Source: Alphaproteobacteria bacterium
GTDB lineage: Bacteria; Pseudomonadota; Alphaproteobacteria; Caulobacterales; Caulobacteraceae
Direction: 5' to 3'
NCBI GenBank assembly: GCA_018895795.1
Contig: JAHINZ010000354.1
Location: forward strand, 1-31,547
Length of the DNA stretch: 31,547 nt
The translations under genes were made by a program, and so were the position numbers. Shown one piece after another: positions 21,643-30,535 of the stretch. Below the pieces are notes generated by a model, which ran no database searches, was not told the origin of the DNA, and saw nothing but the letters and a program-made list of their open reading frames with translations. The first letter of the stretch is position 1. Every line of letters starts with the position of its first letter.

Positions 21643-23454
21643 ATGCGCCAGTCCTTCGATGAATCCACCGACCCGTCCTTTGGGCCCCGCCACGTCCCGC
21701 TGATCCGCGCCGCCATGGCGCGCCAAGGCCTGGACGGCTTCCTCGTGCCGCACGAGGACGAGCACCAGAACGAATATCTGCCCGCCGCCAATGACCGCCT
21801 GGCCTGGGCCAGCGGCTTCACCGGCTCGGCCGGAGCCGGGGTGATCCTCAGCGATCGCGCCGCCGTGTTCGTCGACGGGCGCTACACCCTGCAGGTCCGC
21901 GAGCAGGTCGATCAGCGCGTGTTCGAGATCCGCGATCTGGTCGAAGGCGGCGTCCCCGCCTATCTTGAAACCGCCCAACCCGGCGCCGTGATCGGCTATG
22001 ACGCCCGCCTGCACAGCCCGCAGGCCCTGGACAGTCTCAAGGCCGCCGCCGCCAAGGCCGGCGCCGAACTTCGGCCCGTTGCGCTCAATCCGCTGGACGA
22101 GGCCTGGGGCGCCCAGCGTCCCGCCCAGCCCACGGCGCCGATCGTGCCGCAACCGGTCGAGTACGCCGGCGAGGACTCCGCCTCCAAGCGCGCCCGGGTA
22201 GGCGCCGGCCTTTCGAGGCTGGGCGCCGACGCCGCCGTGATCACGGCTCCGGCTTCGATCGCCTGGCTGTTCAATGTGCGCGGCGGCGACGTCATCCGCT
22301 CCCCGCTGCCGCTGTCGCAAGCTATCGTCAACGCCGACGGCACGGCGCGACTGTTCATCGACCCGGCCAAGGTCACCGAGCCCCTGCCGGCCTGGCTGGG
22401 CAATCAGGTGTCGCTGGAGACGCCAGACGCCCTGGACGGCGCCCTGGCCGACCTGGCGGGCAAGAGCGTGCTGGTCGATCCCGGCCAGTCGTCCGCCTGG
22501 TATTTCGACACCCTGGTCGCCGCCGGCGCCAAGGTGGTGCGCGGCATGGATCCCTGCACCCTGCCCCGCGCCTGCAAGAACGCGGTCGAGATCGACGGCA
22601 CGCGCGAGGCGCACCGCCGCGACGGCGCCGCCTTGACCCGCTTCCTGCACTGGCTGGCCACCGAGGGTCAGATCAATCCGCCGGACGAGAAGGAAGCCGT
22701 CGCCAAGCTGGAAGGCTTCCGCGAAGCCACCGGCGTTCTGAAGGACCTGTCGTTCGACACCATCGGCGCGGCCAACGGCCATGGCGCCCTGCCCCACTAC
22801 CACCCGACCGAGCGCAGCAATCAGCGCGCCGCCCGGGGCTCATTGCTGCTGGTCGACAGCGGCGGCCAGTATCTGGACGGCACCACCGATGTCACCCGCA
22901 CGGTGGCGATCGGCGAGCCGACGCCGGAAATGGTCACGCGCAACACCCTGGTGCTGAAGGGCCACCTGGCCCTCGCCCGCCTGCGCTTCCCGCCCGGCAC
23001 CACCGGCTCGGCCATCGACGCCTTCGCCCGCGCCGCCCTCTGGGCCCATGGCCTGGACTATGATCACGGCACCGGCCACGGCGTCGGGGTCTATCTGGGC
23101 GTCCATGAAGGCCCGCAGCGGATCTCCAAGGCCCCCAACACCATCGCGCTGCAGCCGGGCATGATCGTCTCCAACGAGCCCGGCTTCTACAAGGACGGCG
23201 AATACGGCATCCGCATCGAAAATCTGGAAGTGGTCATGCCGGCCGAAGGCATCGCCGGCGGCGAGCGGCCGATGCATCGCTTCGAGGCCCTGACCCTGGC
23301 CCCGATCGATCGCCGTCTTGTCGACAAGGCCCTGCTGTCGGCCGAGGAAATCGCCCAGTTCGACGCCTATCACGCCCGGGTGTTGCGCGAGATTGGTCCG
23401 CGGGTCGACGCTGAGGTCCGGGCTTGGATGGAACAGGCCTGCGCGCCGCTTTAG
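21643..23454 (+). CDS. Xaa-Pro aminopeptidase (M24B aminopeptidase P, long form)
   Basis: Aminopeptidase P removes N-terminal residues before proline. The 603-residue length fits the long alphaproteobacterial/eukaryotic form with two creatinase-type N-terminal domains and a C-terminal pita-bread domain. The metal ligands are visible: Asp405 and Asp416 in VDSGGQYLDGTTDVTRT, the histidine in TGHGVGVYLG, the glutamate in SNEPGFY and the one in GIRIENLEV. The N-terminal LDGFLVPHEDEHQNEY is typical of this subgroup. It starts 42 bases after the coiled-coil gene and ends before a REP-like terminator shared with the convergent DUF2147 gene. Confidence 0.93.
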   Translation: MRQSFDESTDPSFGPRHVPLIRAAMARQGLDGFLVPHEDEHQNEYLPAANDRLAWASGFTGSAGAGVILSDRAAVFVDGRYTLQVREQVDQRVFEIRDLVEGGVPAYLETAQPGAVIGYDARLHSPQALDSLKAAAAKAGAELRPVALNPLDEAWGAQRPAQPTAPIVPQPVEYAGEDSASKRARVGAGLSRLGADAAVITAPASIAWLFNVRGGDVIRSPLPLSQAIVNADGTARLFIDPAKVTEPLPAWLGNQVSLETPDALDGALADLAGKSVLVDPGQSSAWYFDTLVAAGAKVVRGMDPCTLPRACKNAVEIDGTREAHRRDGAALTRFLHWLATEGQINPPDEKEAVAKLEGFREATGVLKDLSFDTIGAANGHGALPHYHPTERSNQRAARGSLLLVDSGGQYLDGTTDVTRTVAIGEPTPEMVTRNTLVLKGHLALARLRFPPGTTGSAIDAFARAALWAHGLDYDHGTGHGVGVYLGVHEGPQRISKAPNTIALQPGMIVSNEPGFYKDGEYGIRIENLEVVMPAEGIAGGERPMHRFEALTLAPIDRRLVDKALLSAEEIAQFDAYHARVLREIGPRVDAEVRAWMEQACAPL

Positions 23455-23463
23455 GCGCTACTC

Positions 23464-23532
23464 GCCCCCTCCTGGCTGCTGCGTAGCCGTCCTCCCCCGT
23501 AGGGGGAAGAGCGCCGAAGGCGCGGAGGGGGC
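23464..23532. repeat. REP-like multi-stem element at the end of convergent genes
   Basis: An outer stem GCCCCCTCC (23464-23472) and GGAGGGGGC (23524-23532) is perfect. Inside are TCCCCC-GTA-GGGGGA (23493-23507) and GCGCC-GAA-GGCGC (23511-23523). It lies between the stops of the aminopeptidase and DUF2147 genes, so it can act for both strands. It resembles the REP-like pair at 1094-1236 in the GGAGGGG edge, but the inner stems differ. Confidence 0.6.
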
Positions 23533-23545
23533 TGGTCGCGAGAGC

Positions 23546-23965
23546 CTACTTCACCCGGTTCCAGACCTGGGTCTTGCACAGCGGCGCGACGATACAGCCC
23601 TTCAGCTTCAGCTGATTGTCCGACAGCATGTCGATCGTGCCGGAATAGGTTCCGCCGTCATCGGCGTTATAGACCTTGCCGCCGGTCCAAGTGGTCGGGC
23701 CGCCGGTGAATCCGGACAGCATCGGCAGGTTCTTCAAAGGGCGCTCGCGCTGCGCGGCGTCCTTGTTGTTGCCGTCCTTGGCTGACGGATTGGTCTTGAT
23801 CGTCTCGGAGGTCACCAGCTTGCCGCACAGGCTAGGGCCGCAGCGGTTGATCTCGACCTGCCCCCCTTTCGTGGGCGTAGCCCACAGGCCCGTGACATCG
23901 GCGGCCAAGGCCGGGCTGGCCACGGCGCCCATGGCGGCGACGGCGATCAAGGTGGCTCGAAACAT
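23546..23965 (-). CDS. DUF2147 family secreted protein
   Basis: The 139-residue protein has a signal peptide (core ATLIAVAAMGAVASPALA, cleavage after residue 21). The DUF2147 domain follows: VTGLWATPTKGGQVEINRCG, SLCGKLV, LSGFTGGPTTWTGGKVYN and TYSGTIDMLSDNQLKLKGC. Four cysteines (two pairs) could form disulfides in the periplasm. Family members are beta-rich and often have unknown roles. The ATG at 23963-23965 has AGGG upstream and is preferred over the long frame from 24037, whose extra 24 residues are basic and would precede the signal peptide. Confidence 0.88.
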   Translation of the reverse strand: MFRATLIAVAAMGAVASPALAADVTGLWATPTKGGQVEINRCGPSLCGKLVTSETIKTNPSAKDGNNKDAAQRERPLKNLPMLSGFTGGPTTWTGGKVYNADDGGTYSGTIDMLSDNQLKLKGCIVAPLCKTQVWNRVK

Positions 23966-24080
23966 GTTCAATTCCCTGCAGGTTCGCATCAATGCGCGTT
24001 TGACCGCACGGTTGCGCGATCGCGCCGAAGACGGCAAGTCTCGCGGCGAATTGAAGGCGAGATCTTCGGAAACGAAGAGC

Positions 24081-26432
24081 CTATTGGGCCACCAGGGCCA
24101 GCCACTCGTCCTCGGTCATCACCTGAATCCCCAGCTCGGTGGCGGTCTTCAACTTTGACCCCGCGCCCGGACCGGCGACGACCAGATCGGTCTTCTTCGA
24201 GACCGATGACGCGACCTTGGCGCCCAGCGCCTCGGCCTGGGCCTTGGCCTCGTCGCGGGTCATCTTCTCCAGCGCGCCGGTGAAGACCACGGTCTTGCCG
24301 GCCACGGCGGTGTCGGACTTGGGCTTGGCCACCGCCTGGATATCCAGCTCGCCGATCAGATTAGTCACCTTCTCGCGGTTGTGCGCCTCGGTGAAGAAGC
24401 GCGCCAGCGACTGGGCGGCGACGGGGCCGACGCCGTCGATCGCGGCGAGATTGAGATAGTCCTCGCCCGGCGCGCCGTTGGCGGCCTCGACCAGGGCGGC
24501 GGCGAAGGCGTCCCAGGCCTCATACCGCTCCGCCAGCGCCGCGCGGGCCGGCTTGGTCAGCTTGGGAACGGCGTGGCCGATCTTGATGTCCAGACTGGCG
24601 GCCTCGGGCCACGGATCGGACAGAAGACCGCCCTTCCCGGCCTCGACCAGCAAATCCAGGGCCTTGGGGCCGACGCCCGGCGCTGTCGCGAGCTCCAGAT
24701 AGGTCGGCGCCGGCAGACCGGAGGCGGCGGCCTCGGCGGCGGCTTGCAGTCCAGCGAAGGTGTCGAAGTGGCGGGCCAGAACGGTCGAGGTCGTTTCGCC
24801 GATGTCACGCATGCCCAGGCCATAGATCAGCCGGTCCAGGCTGACGGTGCGGCGGGCCTCGATCCCCTTTACGAGGTTGGCGACCGAGGTCTCGCCGTAG
24901 CCGTCGCGATCGCGCAGCGCCGCCAGCTTCTCGTCGTCGCGGGCCAGGCGGAAGATGTCGGCCGGCTCCTTGATCCAGCCCTCGTCGAAAAAGGCCTGCA
25001 ACTGCTTTTCGCCCAGGCCCTCGATGTCGAAGGCGCGGCGCGACACAAAATGGCGCAGGTGCTCCACCCGCTGGAACGGACAGGCGAACTCGCCGGTGCA
25101 GCGGCGCACCACCGATTCCGCCCCCGAGGCGTTGGTCTCGCGGGCCAGGGGCGTTTTCAGCGGGCAAGGGCAATGGGTCGGAAAGACGTAGGGTTCCGGC
25201 GCGGGTTCGGGCCGGGCGTCCAGAACCACCTCGACGATCTGCGGGATGACATCGCCCGCCCGCTGGATCACCACGGTGTCGCCGATCCGCGCGTCCAGTC
25301 GCGCGATCTCGTCGCCATTGTGCAGGGTGGCGTTGGTCACCGAGACGCCGCCTACCGTGACCGGCCGCAATCGGGCCACCGGGGTGATCGCGCCGGTGCG
25401 ACCGACCTGCAGGTCGATGGCCTCCAGGATGGTGCGGGCCTTCTGGGCCGGGAACTTGCGGGCGATGGCCCAGCGGGGCGAGCGCGAGACGAAGCCCAGG
25501 CGCTTCTGTAGATCCAGATCGTCGACCTTGTAGACCACGCCGTCGATGTCGAAGCCAAGCTTGGGCCGCAGGGTCTCGAACGCGGCATAGACCTCCAGCA
25601 GGCCCTGGGCGTTCTCGACCCGGCGGGCCGGCGGGGCCGTGGTCACGAAGCCCCAGTCCTCCAGCCTGGCCAGGGCGTCCCACTGACTGTCGGCGAAGGC
25701 CTCGCTGACCAGGCCCCACGCATAACCGAAGAACCGCAACGGGCGACGGGCGCTGATCTTCGGATCGATCTGCCGCAGCGAGCCGGCCGCGAAGTTGCGG
25801 GGATTGGCGTAGGTGCGTTGGCCGGCCGCCTCGGCCGCCGCGTTGAACGCCGCGAAGGCGGCCAGCTCGACATAGACCTCGCCGCGCACCTCGATGACCT
25901 CCGGCCAGCCGGAACCCTTAAGTCGGTGCGGAATGTCGGCGATGGTGCGCAGATTGGCGGTGACATCCTCGCCCGTCCGGCCGTCGCCCCGGGTCGCGCC
26001 TTGGACCAGAACGCCGTTTTCGTAGCGCAGGGAGGCCGACAGGCCGTCGATCTTGGGCTCGGCGGTATAGGTCAGGGTCTCATCGGCCGACAGCCGCAGA
26101 AAGCGCCGGACACGGGCGTCGAACTCGATGGCTTCCTCGTTCGAGAACGCATTGTCGAGGCTGAGCATGGGCACGCCGTGCTCGACCGGCGAGAACTGGT
26201 CCGCCCGCGCCGCGCCCACCCGCAAGGACGGCGAATTGTCCCGCACCAGATGCGGAAAGCGCGCCTCGATATCGGCGTTGCGACGCTTGAGGGCGTCATA
26301 GTCGGCGTCGGAGATCGTCGGCGCGTCATGCTGGAAATAGCGCAGGTCGTGGGCGGCCAGTTCGTCGGCCAGCGCCGCCAGTTCGTCGGCGGCGTCAGTC
26401 TCGGAAAGGTCGGCGACGGCGATCAGGGTCAC
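24081..26432 (-). CDS. ligA: NAD-dependent DNA ligase
   Basis: LigA seals nicks in replication and repair. The 783-residue protein has domain Ia (about 15-75), then the adenylation site KIDGLSASL (Lys127 is AMP-acceptor), with TRGDGRTGEDVT and VKxP-like PRWAIARKFP. The OB fold and a four-cysteine zinc element (THCPCPLK and RRCTGEFACPFQ) follow; the C-x-C spacing of its first pair differs from the E. coli CxxC but seems common in alphaproteobacteria. Then come helix-hairpin-helix repeats and the BRCT domain (GKTVVFTGALEKMTRDEAKA). It is longer than the 671-residue E. coli enzyme. Start is the GTG at 26430-26432; no strong ribosome site is visible. Confidence 0.96.
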   Translation of the reverse strand: MTLIAVADLSETDAADELAALADELAAHDLRYFQHDAPTISDADYDALKRRNADIEARFPHLVRDNSPSLRVGAARADQFSPVEHGVPMLSLDNAFSNEEAIEFDARVRRFLRLSADETLTYTAEPKIDGLSASLRYENGVLVQGATRGDGRTGEDVTANLRTIADIPHRLKGSGWPEVIEVRGEVYVELAAFAAFNAAAEAAGQRTYANPRNFAAGSLRQIDPKISARRPLRFFGYAWGLVSEAFADSQWDALARLEDWGFVTTAPPARRVENAQGLLEVYAAFETLRPKLGFDIDGVVYKVDDLDLQKRLGFVSRSPRWAIARKFPAQKARTILEAIDLQVGRTGAITPVARLRPVTVGGVSVTNATLHNGDEIARLDARIGDTVVIQRAGDVIPQIVEVVLDARPEPAPEPYVFPTHCPCPLKTPLARETNASGAESVVRRCTGEFACPFQRVEHLRHFVSRRAFDIEGLGEKQLQAFFDEGWIKEPADIFRLARDDEKLAALRDRDGYGETSVANLVKGIEARRTVSLDRLIYGLGMRDIGETTSTVLARHFDTFAGLQAAAEAAASGLPAPTYLELATAPGVGPKALDLLVEAGKGGLLSDPWPEAASLDIKIGHAVPKLTKPARAALAERYEAWDAFAAALVEAANGAPGEDYLNLAAIDGVGPVAAQSLARFFTEAHNREKVTNLIGELDIQAVAKPKSDTAVAGKTVVFTGALEKMTRDEAKAQAEALGAKVASSVSKKTDLVVAGPGAGSKLKTATELGIQVMTEDEWLALVAQ

Positions 26433-26480
26433 GGGCGAATCCGGTTCGAAAAGGTCAGGCTCGGGTTTTAACCGATGCCC

Positions 26481-26503
26481 GCGCAAAACGCTCCTTTTGG
26501 CGC
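26481..26503. repeat. Dyad between ligA and the acyltransferase gene
   Basis: GCGCAAAA and TTTTGGCGC form an 8-base stem with one bulged G around CGCTCC, in the 108-base gap between the divergent genes. It could be an operator or a 5' hairpin; no partner is known. Confidence 0.25.
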
Positions 26504-26540
26504 GTGGCTTGCTGACAGATCCCGCGAAACGGAGATCGGC

Positions 26541-27728
26541 ATGTCGAACCTCGCCCCAACGTCCCGCAATGAACCACGCGCCCAAGACCCCCGCGTGAAG
26601 GCGCGGGCTTTGTCGCGCGGCGGCCCTCTGGACGCCCTGCGGTTCTTCGCGGCCTTCTTCATGGTGGTCTATCACTATGCCGACCAGGCGCCGGTCAGCC
26701 TGTTCCAGCTCCATCCGGCGTTGGGACGCGGCTATCTGGCCACCGACTTCTTCCTGATGCTGTCGGGCTATGTGTTGGGGCGGACCTATGGCGACCGCGT
26801 CGCCCAACGCCAGGTCGGCGACCGTGAATTCCTGCTCAAGCGCTTCGCGCGGGTTTGGCCGGCCCACCTGGTCATGCTGGCCGGCTTCGTGGCGTTGATT
26901 TTGATCACGGGCGCGATGGGCGTCGCTCCGCAGAACCCGCAGTGGTTTCAGTGGTCGCAATTGCCCGCCCAGGTCCTGCTGGTCCAGGCCTGGGGCTTTG
27001 ACGGTTCGTCCGGCTGGAACACCCCCACCTGGACCCTGTCGGCGCTGATCTTCTGCTACGCCGCCTTCCCGCTGCTGTGGCGCGCCTTCGCCCGGATCCG
27101 CTCGCCCTGGATGGCCTTGGCCGTCGGTCTGGCGGTGTTCGCGGCCGTGGACCTGGCCTGCCGCTCCACCCTGGGGCAACCGTCCTATCACCTGCCCTTG
27201 AAATACGGCGTCATCCGCGCCCTGCCCTTGTTCCTGATCGGCGCGGTGATCGCTCGTCTGGGCCGCGACGTCGTGATCGGCGCCCGCGCCGCCGACGGAC
27301 TGGCCGCCGCCGCCATCGCCGGCTTCGTGGGTTTGCAACTGCTCGGCCCGTTCGACTATGCCAGCCTGGCCATGGTGGGCGTGCTGATCTTCGCGGCCGG
27401 CGCCTCGGCGCGGAAGGACTGGGGCTGGGCCAGGACGGCGGGTCGCATCGCCTTCTCGCTGTATCTGACCAACCAGTTCGTCAGCGTCACCTGGTTTGGC
27501 GCCCAGCACCTCGCCGCCGGCAAACTAGGGCTGACCGACGCCGCCCTGTGGCTGAGCTGGGCCTTGGCCTTCCCGGCCGCCGTGGTCTTCGCGGCGCTGT
27601 TCGAGCGACTGGTGGATGCGCCGTTGCAGGCTTGGATCAAGCCGCGCCTGGACATCCGCGCCCTGCGCGCGAGGTTCCGCGCCACGCCCGCCATGTGGGC
27701 CAAGCGCAAACTGTCGTCGGCTAGCTGA
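26541..27728 (+). CDS. Acyltransferase 3 family membrane protein
   Basis: The 395-residue integral membrane protein has about ten helices and the acyltransferase_3 signatures: LDALRFFAAFFMVVYHYAD with the catalytic-type H near residue 45, DFFLMLSGYVLGRTYG and RFARVWPAHLVM. Such enzymes acylate sugars, peptidoglycan or lipids at the inner membrane. The ATG at 26541 has GGAG six bases upstream and is preferred over 26475, whose extra part is not conserved-looking. Its stop overlaps the end of the convergent recN by 8 bases. Substrate is unknown. Confidence 0.9.
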   Translation: MSNLAPTSRNEPRAQDPRVKARALSRGGPLDALRFFAAFFMVVYHYADQAPVSLFQLHPALGRGYLATDFFLMLSGYVLGRTYGDRVAQRQVGDREFLLKRFARVWPAHLVMLAGFVALILITGAMGVAPQNPQWFQWSQLPAQVLLVQAWGFDGSSGWNTPTWTLSALIFCYAAFPLLWRAFARIRSPWMALAVGLAVFAAVDLACRSTLGQPSYHLPLKYGVIRALPLFLIGAVIARLGRDVVIGARAADGLAAAAIAGFVGLQLLGPFDYASLAMVGVLIFAAGASARKDWGWARTAGRIAFSLYLTNQFVSVTWFGAQHLAAGKLGLTDAALWLSWALAFPAAVVFAALFERLVDAPLQAWIKPRLDIRALRARFRATPAMWAKRKLSSAS

Positions 27729-29418
27729 TCAGCGCCCGGGCGGCGGCCCGCGCCGCCTCGGTGACTTCGGCGCCCGACAGCATGCGGGCGATTTCTTCCT
27801 CGCGCTGGGCGGGCGACAGCGGCTCGACCCGAGTGCGCATCGCCTGATCATCGCCGGACTTGGCGATCCGCCAGTGGGTGTCGCTACGCGCCGCCACCTG
27901 GGCCGAATGGGTGACCACCAGAACCTGGGCGTTCTCGGCCAAACGCTTGAGCCTCAGACCCACCGCATCGGCCACGGCCCCGCCGACGCCCTGATCGACC
28001 TCGTCGAAGATCATCAGCGGCTGAGGGCCCGTTCCACGTCCCGCCAGCGCCGCTTTCAGCGCCAGGGCGAAGCGCGCCAGTTCGCCGCCCGAGGCGATCG
28101 CCTCCATCGGTCCGAACGGCGCGCCGGGATTGGTCGAGATCTCGAAAGCGACGCGGTCCAGGCCGGTGGGCCCGACCCGATCTTCGGCCAGCCGCTCCAA
28201 GGCGACCCGGAACTTGGCCTTCTCAAGCTTCAGCGGCGCCAGCTCGGCCTCAACCGCCGCGGCCAGTCGATCGCCCGCCGCCCGGCGTTCCGCCGACAGC
28301 GCCTCGGCGGCGAAGACATAGCCATCGCGAGCCGACGCGGCCTCCTCTTCGGCCGCCTTCAGAGCCTCTCCCGAGGTCTCGATGGCCTGCAGCCGCGCTG
28401 CGAACTCGGCGCGCACCGCCGGCAGGTTCTCGGTGGCGACATTGAGCTTGCGGGCCATGGCGCGCAGGGCGAACAGGCGCTCCTCGGCCTTTTCCAGGCG
28501 ATCGGGCTCAAACTCGAAGGTCTCGGCGACCGCGTCGATGGCAGCGCTGGCTTCCTGGGCCTCGACGAGCGCGCGGTCTACCGCGTCGCAAGCCGCCGTC
28601 AACCGGGTCATGGCTAGGCCCTCGGCGGGGGCCCCAGCCTGCAGGGCGCGATCGCGGGCGCGTTCCAGGGCCCGAAAGGCCTGGGCCAGCTTGCCCGACA
28701 AGGCGTCGCCGCCCAGAGCGTCCTGGGCCGAGGCGATATCGGCCAGGGCCTTTTCGGCCGAACCCAGCAAGGCCCGTTCCTCGGCCAGGGCGGTCTCCTC
28801 GCCCTCGCGCGGATCCAGGCGATCCAGCTCGGACAGGCGAAGGGTCAGTTCCTCGGTCTCGGCCGCCGCCTGATTGGCCAGGGCGCGCAGGGCCTCGGCC
28901 TTCTCGCGCGCCGCGCGCCAGCCGCTCCAGGCCGAGGCGACCGCGGAGACGGCGACGCCGCCGAAAGCGTCCAGCAGGGTGCGATGCGTGCGGGGATCCA
29001 GAAGGCCGACGGTCTCGTGCTGACCGTGCACCTCCAGAAGCAGGGCGCCCAGATCCTTGAGCACGCCGACGCTGGTGGCCTGATCGTTGACGAAGGCCCG
29101 CGACCGGCCGTCGGGCGAGAGCTGGCGGCGCAGCACCAGATCCTCGTCGCGACCGTAGTCCAGGCCCTTCTCATCCAGATAGGCGAAGGCGGGATGATCG
29201 GCCCTGAGGGCGAAGATGGCGGTGGCCGAAGCCTGGCCGGCGGCCCCGCGCCGCACCAGGCCGGCGTCGGCGCGCGCGCCAGTCGCCAGGCCCAGGGCGT
29301 CGAGGATGATGGATTTACCCGCGCCGGTCTCACCGGTCAGGGCGGTGAGGCCCGGCCCGATAGCCAGGTCCAGGCTCTCGATGAGCACGACGTCGCGGAT
29401 GGAGAGGCCAATCAGCAT
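27721..29418 (-). CDS. recN: DNA repair protein RecN
   Basis: RecN is an SMC-like ATPase that holds broken DNA ends together during double-strand break repair. The 565-residue length fits. Visible are Walker A GETGAGKS (29-36), the long coiled-coil middle (about 150-380, Ala/Glu/Leu/Arg-rich), the signature helix SGGELARFALALKAAL, Walker B PLMIFDEVDQGVGG and VLVVTHSAQVAAR. The ATG at 29416-29418 starts directly at the ABC-type N-terminus. A perfect SOS box lies 55 bases upstream, as expected for a LexA-controlled gene. It lies downstream of bamD in the same direction. Confidence 0.96.
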   Translation of the reverse strand: MLIGLSIRDVVLIESLDLAIGPGLTALTGETGAGKSIILDALGLATGARADAGLVRRGAAGQASATAIFALRADHPAFAYLDEKGLDYGRDEDLVLRRQLSPDGRSRAFVNDQATSVGVLKDLGALLLEVHGQHETVGLLDPRTHRTLLDAFGGVAVSAVASAWSGWRAAREKAEALRALANQAAAETEELTLRLSELDRLDPREGEETALAEERALLGSAEKALADIASAQDALGGDALSGKLAQAFRALERARDRALQAGAPAEGLAMTRLTAACDAVDRALVEAQEASAAIDAVAETFEFEPDRLEKAEERLFALRAMARKLNVATENLPAVRAEFAARLQAIETSGEALKAAEEEAASARDGYVFAAEALSAERRAAGDRLAAAVEAELAPLKLEKAKFRVALERLAEDRVGPTGLDRVAFEISTNPGAPFGPMEAIASGGELARFALALKAALAGRGTGPQPLMIFDEVDQGVGGAVADAVGLRLKRLAENAQVLVVTHSAQVAARSDTHWRIAKSGDDQAMRTRVEPLSPAQREEEIARMLSGAEVTEAARAAARALIS

Positions 29419-29472
29419 GACGCGCAGGATCGCCGGGAATCACGATTTCTCAAAGCGCTCAGACGCCTCGAC

Positions 29473-29487
29473 GTTCAGGATGTGTTC
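29473..29487. promoter_or_regulatory. SOS box (LexA site) upstream of recN
   Basis: GTTC-AGGATGT-GTTC exactly matches the alphaproteobacterial LexA site GTTC-N7-GTTC. It lies in the 92-base gap between bamD and recN, so recN probably has its own damage-inducible promoter. Confidence 0.85.
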
Positions 29488-29510
29488 TAAACGCCCCTCG
29501 AGGCCCCAGG

Positions 29511-30428
29511 CTAGAGCCCCAGGATGCCCCGCAACCCGCCCTTCTTGGCCGGCTTTTCGCCCGGAGGCGTCAGGGTGGCGTTCTTGTCGTGGACCAGACG
29601 ATCCAGCAGATTCTTCTTGGATCCAGGGGTCAGCGGCTCGACCGCGGGCTTCAGGCCGGCATTGGTCAACAGCTTGTAGGCGTCGGAATACCAACGATCG
29701 CCAGGGAAATTATAGCCCAGCACCGCGCCGTTGCGCTTGGCCTCTTCGGTCAGGCCCAAGGTCAGATATGATTCCACGAGGCGGAACAGGGCCTCGGGCG
29801 TGTGCGACGTCGTCTGGTGGCGATCGATCACGGTCTTGAAGCGACCGATGGCGGACAGGGTCTGGCCTTGCCGCAGATAATAACGGCCGATGGCCATTTC
29901 CTTGCCGGCCAGCTGATCGTTGACCATGTCGATCTTCAGGCGGGCGTCCTGAGCATATTCGCTGTCGGGATAGCGCTGGACCACATCGCGCAGGGCGGCC
30001 AGGGCTTGCTCCGTGGCCGCCTGGTCGCGGTTCACATCGACGATCTGCTCGAAGTAGCAGACGGCCTTGAGATAGTAGGCGTAGGCGGCTGACGGGTTGC
30101 CCGGGTACAGCGAGATGAATCGGTCGGCGTCGCCGATGGCGTCCGTGTACTGGTTGCCCTGATAGTGGGCGAAACCCGTCATCAGGATCGAGCGACGCGA
30201 CCATTCCGAATAGGGATGTTGGCGCTCGACTTCGCGGAAATAGTCGACGGCCTCGTTCCAGCTGCCGCGATCAAGGCGATCCGCGCCCGTGGCGTAGAGC
30301 AACTCAACCGGACGCTCCTCATAGGCCAGGGTCGGCTTCTTGGCCTTGCCGGCGCAGCCCGCGAGCGAGACGGCGACGAGAAGGGCGGCAAGGGCGACTG
30401 CCGAACGACCCGGAAATTTAAGAAGCAC
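29511..30428 (-). CDS. bamD: Outer-membrane assembly lipoprotein BamD
   Basis: BamD is an essential part of the BAM complex that inserts beta-barrel proteins in the outer membrane. The 305-residue precursor has a signal peptide ending in the lipobox LAGC (Cys25), then tetratricopeptide-type helices (YATGADRLDRGSWNEAVDYF, RSILMTGFAHYQGNQYTDAI, AYYLKAVCYFEQIVDV and so on). The 250-residue mature core is of normal size, plus a short basic C-terminal tail. It begins with GTG, preceded by GAGGGTG about nine bases upstream. It lies between recN and lpxC in the same direction, the usual end of the division/envelope cluster in alphaproteobacteria. Confidence 0.94.
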   Translation of the reverse strand: MLLKFPGRSAVALAALLVAVSLAGCAGKAKKPTLAYEERPVELLYATGADRLDRGSWNEAVDYFREVERQHPYSEWSRRSILMTGFAHYQGNQYTDAIGDADRFISLYPGNPSAAYAYYLKAVCYFEQIVDVNRDQAATEQALAALRDVVQRYPDSEYAQDARLKIDMVNDQLAGKEMAIGRYYLRQGQTLSAIGRFKTVIDRHQTTSHTPEALFRLVESYLTLGLTEEAKRNGAVLGYNFPGDRWYSDAYKLLTNAGLKPAVEPLTPGSKKNLLDRLVHDKNATLTPPGEKPAKKGGLRGILGL

Positions 30429-30535
30429 GGACTATCACCCTCGAAGCAAACGCGCGCCTCGGCGCCGTGGAAGGCTTCTACACCACGCCGCTTGGGGCGC
30501 AAATGAGAAGGCTCGACGATGTCGGTCGCGCTTAT

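Noticed and set aside
26433..27509. N-terminal extension of the ligA frame to 27509
   Set aside because: The extra 359 codons lie opposite the acyltransferase gene and are Gly/Gln/Arg-rich without domain character; LigA domain Ia starts just after the GTG at 26432.
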